Shown piece by piece: positions 49,365 through 60,613 of a stretch of 64,000 nt of DNA. This DNA comes from Crossaster papposus. Lineage: Eukaryota > Echinodermata > Asteroidea > Velatida > Solasteridae. The stretch lies in contig JBAIAA010000599.1 in the NCBI GenBank assembly GCA_037893245.1, forward strand, positions 62,001 through 126,000, read 5' to 3'. The notes beneath the pieces were generated by a model. That model searched no databases. It was not told where the DNA came from and was given only the letters and a program-made list of their open reading frames with translations. The stretch's first letter is position 1, and each line of letters opens with the position of its first letter. The position numbers were made by a program, and so were the translations under genes.

Positions 49365-52300
49365 TGTCCAGAGCAGGATAGTGAGTGTTCCCTTCACAGT
49401 GTGACTGAGAGCATTCACTGTCCAAAGCAGGATAGTGAGTGTTCCCTTCACAGTGTGACTGAGAGCAGTCACTGTGCTGAGCAGAATAGTGAGTGTTTTC
49501 ATCACAATGCGACTGTGAGAGCAGTCACTGTGCAGAGCAGAATAGTGAGTGTTCCCATCACAGTGTGACTGCGAGAGCATTCACTGTGCAGAGCAGAATA
49601 GTGAGTGTTCCCATCACAGTGTGACTGAGAGCAGTCACTGTGCTGCGCAGAATAGTGAGTGTTCCCATCACAGTTTGACTGTGAGAGCAGTCACTGTGCT
49701 GAGCAGAATAGTGAGTGTTCCCATCACAGTGTGACTGAGAGCATTCACTGTGCTGAGCAGAATAGTGAGTGTTCCTGTTATAGTGTGGCTGAGAGCTCTT
49801 ACTGTGCTGAGCAGAATAGTGAGTGTTCCCATCACAGTGTGACTGAGAGCAGTCACTGTGCTGAGCAGAATATTGAGTGTTCCCATAACAGTGTGACTGA
49901 GAGCTGTCACTGTGCTGAGCAGAATAGTGAGTGTTCACATCACAGTGTGACTGAGAGCAGTCACTGTGCTGAGCAGAATAGTGAGTGTTTCCATCACAGT
50001 GTGACTGTGAGAGCATTCAATGTGCTGAGCAGAATAGTGAGTGTTCCCGTTACAGTGTGAGAGAGAGCTCTCACTGTGCTGAGCAGAATAGTGAGTGTTC
50101 CCATCACAGTGTGACTGAGTGCAGTGACTGTGCTGAGCAAAATATTGAGTGTTCCCATCACAGTGTGACTGAGAGCAGTCACTGTGCTGAACAGAATAGT
50201 GAGTGTTCCCATCACAGTGTGACTGAGAGCTGTCAATGTGCTGAGCAGAATAGTAAGTGTTCACATCACAGTGTGACTGAGAGCTCTCATTGTGCTGAGC
50301 AAGATAGTAAGTGTTCACATCAAAGTGTGTCTGACATCTCTCACTGTGCTGAGCAGAATAGTGAGTGTTGCCATCACAGTGTGACTGACAGCAGTCACTG
50401 TGCTGAGCAAAATAGTGAGTGTTCCCATCACAGTGTGACTGAGAGCAGTTACTGTGCTGAACAAAATAGTGAGTGTTCCCTTCACAGTGTGACTAAGAGC
50501 AGTCACTGTGCTGAACAGAATAGTGAGTGTTCCCATCACAGTGTGACTGAGAGCAGTCACTGTGCTGAGCAGAATAGTGAGTGTTTTCATCACAATGCGA
50601 CTGTGAGAGCAGTCACTGTGCAGAGCAGATTAGTGAGTGTTCCCATCACAGTGTGACTGCGAGAGCATTCACTTTGCAGAGCAGAATAGTGAGTGTTCCC
50701 ATCACAGTGTGACTGAGAGCAGTCACTGTGCTAAACAGAATAGTTAGTGTTCCCATCAAAGTGTGACTGAGAGCTGTCAATGTGCTGAGCAGAATAGTAA
50801 GTGTTCACATCACAGTGTGACTGAGAGCAGTCACTGTGCTGAGCACAAGAGTGAGTGTTCCAATCACAGTGTTACAGAGAGCAGTCACTGTGCTGCGCAG
50901 AATAGTGAGTGTTCCCATCACAGTTTGACTGTGAGAGCAGTCACTGTGCTGAGCAGAATAGTGAGTGTTCACATCACAGTGTGACTAAGAGCAGTCACTG
51001 TGCTGAGCAGAATAGTGAGTGTTTCCATCACAGTGTGACTGTGAGAGCATTCACTGTGCTGAGCAGAATAGTGAGTGTTCCCGTTACAGTGTGACTGAGA
51101 GCTCTCACTGTGCTGAGCAGAATAGTGAGTGTTCCCATCACAGTGTGACTGAGAGCTGTCAATGTGCTGAGCAGAATAGTAAGTGTTCACATCACAGTGT
51201 GACTGAGAGCTCTCATTGTGCTGAGCAAAATAGTAAGTGTTCACATCACAGTGTGGCTGACATCTCTCACTGTGCTGAGCAGAATAGTGTGTGTTCCCGT
51301 TACAGTGTGACTGAGAGCTGTCAATGTGCTGAGCAGAATAGTAAGTGTTCACATCACAGTGTGACTGAGAGCAGTCACTGTGCTGAGCACAAGAGTGAGT
51401 GTTCCCATCGCGGTGTGACTGCGAGAGCATTCACTGTGCAGAGCAGAATAGTGAGTGTTCCCATCACAGTGTTACAGAGAGCAGTCACTGTGCTGCGCAG
51501 AATAGTGAGTATTCCCATCACAGTTTGACTGTGAGAGCAGTCACTGTGCTGAGCAGAATAGTGAGTGTTCCCATCACAGTGTGACTGAGAGCTCTCACTG
51601 TGCTGAGCAGAAAAGTGAGTGTTCCCATCACAGTGTGACTGAGAGCAGTCACTGTGCTGAGCAAAATAGTGAGTGTTCCTATCACAGTGTGACTGCGAGA
51701 GCATTCACTGTCCAGAGCAGGATAGTGAGTGTTCCCATCACCGTGTGACTGAGAGCAGTCACTGTGCTGAGCAAAATATTGAGTGTTCCCATCACAGTGT
51801 GACTGAGAGCAGTCACTGTGCTGAACAGAATAGTGAGTGTTCCCATCACAGTGTGACTGAGAGCAGTCACTGTGCTGAGCAGAATAGTGAGTGTTTTCAT
51901 CACAATGCGACTGTGAGAGCAGTCACTGTGCAGAGCAGAATAGTGAGTGTTCCCATCACAGTGTGACTGCGAGAGCATTCACTGTGCAGAGCAGAATAGT
52001 GAGTGTTCCCATCACAGTGTGACTGTGAGAGCAGTCATTGTGCTGAGCAGAATAGTGAGTGTTTTCATCACAATGCGACTGTGATAGCAGTCACTGTGCA
52101 GAGCAGAATAGTAAGTGTTCCCATCACAGTGTGACTGAGAGCAGTCATTGTGCTGCGCAGAATAGTGAGTGTTCCCATCACAGTTTGACTGTGAGAGCAG
52201 TCACTGTGCTGAGCAGAATAGTGAGTGTTCCCATCACAGTGTGACTGAGAGCATTCACTGTGCTGAGCAGAATAGTGAGTGTTCCCGTTATAGTGTGGCT

Positions 52301-54463
52301 GAGAGGTCTCACTGTGCTGAGCACAATAGTGAGTGTTCCCATCAGAGTGTGACTGAGAGCAGTCACTGAGCTGAGCAGAATATTGAGTGTTCCCATAACA
52401 GTGTGACTGAGAGCTGTCACTGTGCTCAGCAGAATAGTGAGTGTTCACATCACAGTGTGACTGAGAGCAGTTACTGTGCTGAGCAGAATAGTGAGTGTTT
52501 CCATCACAGTGTGACTGTCAAAGCATTCACTGTGCTGAGCAGAATAGTGAGTGTTCCCGTTAAAGTGTGGCTGAGAGCTCTCACTGTGCTGAGCAGAATA
52601 GTGAGTGTTCCCATCACAGTGTGACTGAGCGCAGTGACTGTGCTGAGCAGAATATTGAGTGTTCCCATAACAGTGTGACTGAGAGCTGTCACTGTGCTGA
52701 GCAGAATAGTGAGTGTTCACATCACAGTGTGACTGAGAGCAGTCACTGTGCTGAGCAGAATAGTGAGTGTTTCCATCACAGTGTGACTGTGAGAGCATTC
52801 ACTGTGCTGAGCAGAATAGTGTGTGTTCCCGTTACAGTGTGACTGAGAGCTCTCACTGTGCTGAGCAGAATAGTGAGTGTTCCCATCACAGTGTGACTGA
52901 GCGCAGTGACTGTGCTGAGCAAAATATTGAGTGTTCCCATCACAGTGTGACTGAGAGCAGTCACTGTGCTGAACAGAATAGTGAGTGTTCCCATCACAGT
53001 GTGACTGAGAGCTGTCAATGTGCTGAGCAGAATAGTAAGTGTTCACATCACAGTGTGACTGAGAGCTCTCATTGTGCTGAGCAAGATAGTAAGTGTTCAC
53101 ATCACAGTGTGTCTGACATCTCTCACTGTGCTGAGCAGAATAGTGAGTGTTGCCATCACAGTGTGACTGACAGCAGTCACTGTGCTGAGCAAAATAGTGA
53201 GTGTTCCCATCACAGTGTGACTGAGAGCTGTTACTGTGCTGAACAAAATAGTGAGTGTTCCCTTCACAGTGTGACTAAGAGCAGTCACTGTGCTGAACAG
53301 AATAGTGAGTGTTCCCATCACAGTGTGACTGAGAGCAGTCACTGTGCTGAGCAGAATAGTGAGTGTTCCCATCACAGTTTGACTGTGAGAGCAGTCACTG
53401 TGCTGAGCAGAATAGTGAGTGTTCCCATCACAGTGTGACTGAGAGCATTCACTGTGCTGAGCAGAATAGTGAGTGTTCCTGTTATAGTGTGGCTGAGAGC
53501 TCTTACTGTGCTGAGCAGAATAGTGAGTGTTCCCATCACAGTGTGACTGAGAGCAGTCACTGTGCTGAGCAGAATATTGAGTGTTCCCATAACAGTGTGA
53601 CTGAGAGCTGTCACTGTGCTGAGCAGAATAGTGAGTGTTCACATCACAGTGTGACTGAGAGCAGTCACTGTGCTGAGCAGAATAGTGAGTGTTTCCATCA
53701 CAGTGTGACTGTGAGAGCATTCAATGTGCTGAGCAGAATAGTGAGTGTTCCCGTTACAGTGTGACTGAGAGCTCTCACTGTGCTGAGCAGAATAGTGAGT
53801 GTTCCCATCACAGTGTGACTGAGTGCAGTGACTGTGCTGAGCAAAATATTGAGTGTTCCCATCACAGTGTGACTGAGAGCAGTCACTGTGCTGAACAGAA
53901 TAGTGAGTGTTCCCATCACAGTGTGACTGAGAGCTGTCAATGTGCTGAGCAGAATAGTAAGTGTTCACATCACAGTGTGACTGAGAGCTCTCATTGTGCT
54001 GAGCAAGATAGTAAGTGTTCACATCACAGTGTGTCTGACATCTCTCACTGTGCTGAGCAGAATAGTGAGTGTTGCCATCACAGTGTGACTGACAGCAGTC
54101 ACTGTGCTGAGCAAAATAGTGAGTGTTCCCATCACAGTGTGACTGAGAGCAGTTACTGTGCTGAACAAAATAGTGAGTGTTCCCTTCACAGTGTGACTAA
54201 GAGCAGTCACTGTGCTGAACAGAATAGTGAGTGTTCCCATCACAGTGTGACTGAGAGCAGTCACTGTGCTGAGCAGAATAGTGAGTGTTTTCATCACAAT
54301 GCGACTGTGAGAGCAGTCACTGTGCAGAGCAGATTAGTGAGTGTTCCCATCACAGTGTGACTGCGAGAGCATTCACTTTGCAGAGCAGAATAGTGAGTGT
54401 TCCCATCACAGTGTGACTGAGAGCAGTCACTGTGCTAAACAGAATAGTTAGTGTTCCCATCAA
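49365..54463. repeat. 5.2-kb segment, copy 2, with two monomers missing
   Basis: Second copy of 43,535-48,743. One 54-bp monomer is missing near 51,565 and one 56-bp monomer near 52,100. Private changes include GTGTGAGAGAGAGC at 50,057-50,070 (CT replaced by GA), CATCAAAGTGTGTC near 50,323, CACTGAGCTGAGC near 52,366 and GAGAGCTGTTAC near 53,229. The match ends near 54,463, where CATCAAAG replaces CATCACAG. Confidence 0.84.
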
Positions 54464-57400
54464 AGTGTGACTGAGAGCTGTCAATGTGCTGAGCAGAATA
54501 GTAAGTGTTCACATCACAGTGTGACTGAGAGCAGTCACTGTGCTGAGCACAAGAGTGAGTGTTCCAATCACAGTGTTACAGAGAGCAGTCACTGTGCTGC
54601 GCAGAATAGTGAGTGTTCCCATCACAGTTTGACTGTGAGAGCAGTCACTGTGCTGAGCAGAATAGTGAGTGTTCACATCACAGTGTGACTAAGAGCAGTC
54701 ACTGTGCTGAGCAGAATAGTGAGTGTTTCCATCACAGTGTGACTGTGAGAGCATTCACTGTGCTGAGCAGAATAGTGAGTGTTCCCGTTACAGTGTGACT
54801 GAGAGCTCTCACTGTGCTGAGCAGAATAGTGAGTGTTCCCATCACAGTGTGACTGAGAGCTGTCAATGTGCTGAGCAGAATAGTAAGTGTTCACATCACA
54901 GTGTGACTGAGAGCTCTCATTGTGCTGAGCAAAATAGTAAGTGTTCACATCACTGTGTGGCTGACATCTCTCACTGTGCTGAGCAGAATAGTGTGTGTCC
55001 CCGTTACAGTGTGACTGAGAGCTGTCAATGTGCTGAGCAGAATAGTAAGTGTTCACATCACAGTGTGACTGAGAGCAGTCACTGTGCTGAGCACAAGAGT
55101 GAGTGTTCCCATCGCGGTGTGACTGCGAGAGCATTCACTGTGCAGAGCAGAATAGTGAGTATTCCCATCACAGTTTGACTGTGAGAGCAGTCACTGTGCT
55201 GAGCAGAATAGTGAGTGTTCCCATCACAGTGTGACTGAGAGCTCTCACTGTGCTGAGCAGAATAGTGAGTGTTCCCATCACAGTGTGACTGAGAGCAGTC
55301 ACTGTGCTGAGCAAAATAGTGAGTGTTCCTATCACAGTGTGACTGCGAGAGCATTCACTGTCCAGAGCAGGATAGTGAGTGTTCCCATCACCGTGTGACT
55401 GAGAGCAGTCACTGTGCTGAGCAAAATATTGAGTGTTCCCATCACAGTGTGACTGAGAGCAGTCACTGTGCTGAACAGAATAGTGAGTGTTCCCATCACA
55501 GTGTGACTGAGAGCAGTCACTGTGCTGAGCAGAATAGTGAGTGTTTTCATCACAATGCGACTGTGAGAGCAGTCACTGTGCAGAGCAGAATAGTGAGTGT
55601 TCCCATCACAGTGTGACTGCGAGAGCATTCACTGTGCAGAGCAGAATAGTGAGTGTTCCCATCACAGTGTGACTGTGAGAGCAGTCACTGTGCTGAGCAG
55701 AATAGTGAGTGTTCCCATCACAGTGTGACTGAGAGCATTCACTGTGCTGAGCAGAATAGTGAGTGTTCCCGTTATAGTGTGGCTGAGAGCTCTCATTGTG
55801 CTGAGCAGAATAGTGAATGTTCCCATCACAGTGTGACTGAGAGCAGTCACTGTGCTGAGCAGAATATTGAGTGTTCCCATAACAGTGTGACTGAGAGCTG
55901 TCACTGTGCTGAGCAGAATAGTGAGTGTTCACATCACAGTGTGACTGAGAGCAGTCACTGTGCTGAGCAGAATAGTGAGTGTTTCCATCACAGTGTGACT
56001 GTGAGAGCATTCACTGTGCTGAGCAGAATAGTGAGTGTTCCCGTTACAATGTGACTGAGCGCAGTGACTGTGCTGAGCAAAATATTGAGTGTTCCCATCA
56101 CAGTGTGACTGAGAGCAGTCACTGTGCTGAACAGAATAGTGGGTGTTCCCATCACAGTGTGACTGAGAGCAGTCACTGTGCTGAGCAGAATAGTGAGTGT
56201 TTTCATCACAATGCGACTGTGAGAGCAGTCACTGTGCAGAGCAGAATAGTGAGTGTTCCCATCACAGTGTGACTGCGAGAGCATTCACTGTGCAGAGCAG
56301 AATAGTGAGTGTTCCCATCACAGTGTGACTGAGAGCAGTCACTGTGCTGCGCAGAATATTGAGTGTTCCCATCACAGTTTGACTGTGAGAGCAGTCACTG
56401 TGCTGAGCAGAATAGTGAGTGTTCCCATCACAGTGAGACTGAGAGCAGTCACTGTGCTAAACAGAATAGTTAGTGTTCCCATCAAAGTGTGACTGAGAGC
56501 AGTCACTGTGCTGAACAGAATAGTCAGTGTTCCAATCCAAGTGTGACTGAGAGCTGTCAATGTGCTGAGCAGAATAGTAAGTGTTCACTTCACAGTGTGA
56601 CTGAGAGCAGTCACTGTGCTGAGCACAAGAGTGAGTGTTCCCATCGCGGTGTGACTGCGAGAGCATTCACTTTGCAGAGCAGAATAGTGAGTGTTCCCAT
56701 CACAGTGTTACAGAGAGCAGTCACTGTGCTGCGTAGAATAGTGAGTATTCCCATCACAGTTTGACTGTGAGAGCAGTCACTGTGCTGAGCAGAATAGTGA
56801 GTGTTCCCGTTACAGTGTGGCTGAGAGCTCTCACTGTGCTGAGCAGAATAGTGAGTGTTCCCATCGCGGTGTGACTGCGAGAGCATTCACTGTGCAGAGC
56901 AGAATAGTGAGTGTTCCCATCACAGTGTTACAGAGAGCAGTCACTGTGCTGCGCAGAATAGTGAGTATTCCCATCACAGTTTGACTGTGAGAGCAGTCAC
57001 TGTGCTGAGCAGAATAGTGAGTGTTCCCATTACAGTGTGGCTGAGAGCTCTCACTGTGCTGAGCAGAATAGTGAGTGTTCCCATCACAGTGTGACAGAGA
57101 GCTCTCACTGTGCTGAGCAGAATAGTGAGTGTTCCCATAACAGTGTGACTGAGAGCAGTCACTGTGCTGAGCAAAATAGTGAGTGTTCCCATCACAGTGT
57201 GACTGCGAGAGCATTCACTGTCCAGAGCAGGATAGTGAGTGTTCCCATCACCGTGTGACTGAGAGCAGTCACTGTGCTGAGCAAAATATTGAGTGTTCCC
57301 ATCACAGTGTGACTGAGAGCAGTCACTGTGCTGAACAGAATAGTGAGTGTTCCCATCACAGTGTGACTGAGAACAGTCACTGTGCTGAGCAGAATAGTGA

Positions 57401-57879
57401 GTGTTTTCATCACAATGCGACTGTGAGAGCAGTCACTGTGCAGAGCAGAATAGTGAGTGTTCCCATCACAGTGTGACTGCAAGATCATTCACTGTGCAGA
57501 GCAGAATAGTGAGTGTTCCCCTCACAGTGTGACTGAGAGCAGTCACTGTGCTGCGCAGAATAGTGAGTGGTCCCATCACAGTTTGACTGTGAGAGCAGTC
57601 ACTGTGCTGAGCAGAATAGTGAGTGTTCCCATCACAGTGTGACTGAGAGCATTCACTGTGCTGAGCAGAATAGTGAGTGTTCCCGTTACAGTGTGGCTGA
57701 GAGCTCTCACTGTGCTGAGCAGAATAGTGAGTGTTCCCATCACAGTGTGACTGAGAGCTCTCACTGTGCTGAGCAGAATAGTGAGTGTTCCCTTCACAGT
57801 GTGACTGAGAGCAGTCACTGTGCTGAGCAAAATAGTGAGTGTTCCCATCACAGTGTGACTGCGAGAGCATTCACTGTCC
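54464..57879. repeat. Array stretch following the 5.2-kb duplication
   Basis: The first part, to about 55,680, matches 50,760-52,030 with one further 54-bp monomer missing near 55,157 (shift 3,704 then 3,650 bp). The rest contains array monomers with more single-base variants than earlier regions, for example GTGTGTCCCCG near 54,996, GTGGGTGTTCCC near 56,141, GTAGAATAG near 56,734 and GTGGTCCC near 57,568. The CATCGCGG class occurs twice only 215 bp apart near 56,640 and 56,855. Confidence 0.75.
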
Positions 57880-60613
57880 TGAGCAGAATAGTGAGTGTTC
57901 CCGTTACAGTGTGACTGAGCGCAGTGACTGTGCTGAGCAAAATATTGAGTGTTCCAATCACAGTGTTACAGAGAGCAGTCACTGTGCTGCGCAGAATAGT
58001 GAGTGTTCCCATCACAGTTTGACTGTGAGAGCAGTCACTGTGCTGAGCAGAATAGTGAGTGTTACCATCACAGTGTGACTGAGAGCTGTCACTGTGCTGA
58101 GCAGAATAGTGAGTGTTTTCATCACAGTGTGACTGTGAGAGCAGTCACTGTGCTGAGCAGAATAGTGAGTGTTCCCGTTACAGTGTGACTGATAGCTCTC
58201 ACTGTGCTGAGCAGAATAGTAAGTGTTCCCATCACAGTGTGACTGAGCGCAGTGACTGTGCTGAGCAAAATATTGAGTGTTCCCATCACAGTGAGACTGA
58301 GAGCAGTCACTGTGCTAAACAGAATAGTTAGTGTTCCCATCAAAGTGTGACTGAGAGCAGTCACTGTGCTGAACAGAATAGTTAGTGTTCCCATCCAAGT
58401 GTGACTGAGAGCTGTCAATGTGCTGAGCAGAATAGTAAGTGTTCACTTCACAGTGTGACTGAGAGCAGTCACTGTGCTGAGCACAAGAGTGAGTGTTCCC
58501 ATCGCGGTGTGACTGCGAGAGCATTCACTTTGCAGAGCAGAATAGTGAGTGTTCCCATCACAGTGTTACAGAGAGCAGTCACTGTGCTGCGCAGAATAGT
58601 GAGTATTCCCATCACAGTTTGACTGTGAGAGCAGTCACTGTGCTGAGCAGAATAGTGAGTGTTCCCGTTACAGTGTGGCTGAGAGCTCTCACTGTGCTGA
58701 GCAGAATAGTGAGTGTTCCCATCGCGGTGTGACTGCGAGAGCATTCACTGTGCAGAGCAGAATAGTGAGTGTTCCCATCACAGTGTTACAGAGAGCAGTC
58801 ACTGTGCTGAGCAGAATAGTGAGTGTTTTCATCACAATGCGACTGTGAGAGCAGTCACTGTGCAGAGCAGAATAGTGAGTGTTCCCATCACAGTGTGACT
58901 GCAAGAGCATTCACTGTGCAGAGCAGAATAGTGAGTGTTCCCATCACAGTGTGACTGCAAGAGCATTCACTGTGCAGAGCAGAATAGTGAGTGTTTCCAT
59001 CACAGTGTGACTGAGAGCAGTCACTGTGCTGCGCAGAATAGTGAGTGTTCCCATCACAGTTTGACTGTGAGAGCAGTCACTGTGCTGAGCAGAATAGTGA
59101 GTGTTCCCATCACAGTATGACTGAGAGCATTCACTGTGCTGAGCAGAATAGTGAGTGTTCCCGTTACAGTGTGGCTGAGAGGTCTCACTGTGCTGAGCAG
59201 AATAGTGAGTGTTCCCATCACAGTGTGACTGAGAGCTCTCACTGTGCTGAAGAGAATAGTGAGTGTTCCCATCACAGTGTGACTGAGAGCAGTCACTGTG
59301 CTGAGCAAAATAGTGAGTGTTCCCATCACAGTGTGACTGCGAGAGCATTCACTGTCCAGAGCAGGATAGTGAGTGTTCCCATCACCGTGTGACTGAGAGC
59401 AGTCACTGTGCTGAGCAAAATATTGAGTGTTCCCATCACAGTGTGACTGAGAGCAGTCACTCTGCTGAACAAAATAGTGAGTGTTCCCTTCACAGTGTGA
59501 CTGAGAGCAGTCACTGTGCTGAACAGAATAGTGAGCGTTCCCATCACAGTGTGACTGCGAGAGCATTCACTTTGTTGAGCAAAATAGTGTGTTCCAATCA
59601 CAGTATGACTAAGAGCCTTAACTGTGCTGAACAGAATAGTGAGTGTTCCCATCACAGTGTGACTGCGAGAGCATTCACTGTGCAGAGCAGAATAGTGAGT
59701 ATTCCCATCACAGTGTTACAGAGAGCAGTCACTGTGCTGAGCAGAATAGTGAGTGTTCCCATCACAATGTGACTGTGAGAGCAGTCACTGTGCTGAGCAG
59801 AATAGTGAGTGTTCCCATCACAGTGTGACTGAGAGCAGTCACTGTGCTGAGCAAAATAGTGAGTGTTCCCATCACAGTGTGACTGAGAGCTCTCATTGTG
59901 CTGAGCAGAATAGTGAGTGTTCCCATCACAGTGTTACTGAGAGCAGTCACTGTGCTGAGCAAAATAGTGAGTGTTCCCATCACAGTGTGACTGAGAGCAG
60001 TCACCTGGCTGAGCAGAATAGTGAGTGTTTCCATTGCAGTGTGACTGTGAGAGCAGTCACTGTGCTGAGCAGAATAGTGAATGTTCCCGCCACAGTGTGA
60101 CAGAGAGCAGTCCCTTCGAAAAGCAAAATAGTGAGTGTTCCAATCACAGTGTGACTGAGAGCAGTCACTGTGCTGAACAGAATAGTGACTGTTCCCATCA
60201 CAGTGTGACTGAGAGCTGTCAATGTGCTGAGCAGAATAGTGAGTGTTTTCATCACAATGCGACTGTGAGAGCAGTTACTGTGCAGAGCAGAATAGTGAGT
60301 GTTCCCATCACAGTGTGACTGCGAGAGCATTCACTGTGCAGAGCAGAATAGTGAGTGTTCCCATCACAGTGTGACTGAGCGCAGTCACTGTGCTGAGCAA
60401 AATAGTGAGTGTTCCCATCACAGTGTGACTGCGAGAGCATTCACTGTCCAGAGCAGGATAGTGAGTGTTCCCATCACCGTGTGACTGAGAGCTGTCACTG
60501 TGCTGAGCAAAATATTTAGTGTTCACATCACAGTGTGACTGAGAGCAGTCACTGTGCTGAGCAGAATAGTGAGTGTTTCCATCACAGTGTGACTGTGAGA
60601 GCATTCACTGTGC
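57880..60613. repeat. 2.7-kb tandem duplication near the right end, copy 1
   Basis: Recurs at 60,614-63,283. The shift is 2,734 bp at first, 2,733 after a 1-bp deletion in the downstream copy, and 2,897 after about 164 bp (three monomers) extra downstream. It contains the most diverged monomers of the window: AGTCCCTTCGAAAAGC near 60,110, CACCTGGCTGAG near 60,003 and a monomer missing two bases (ATAGTGTGTTCC) near 59,587. Confidence 0.83.
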
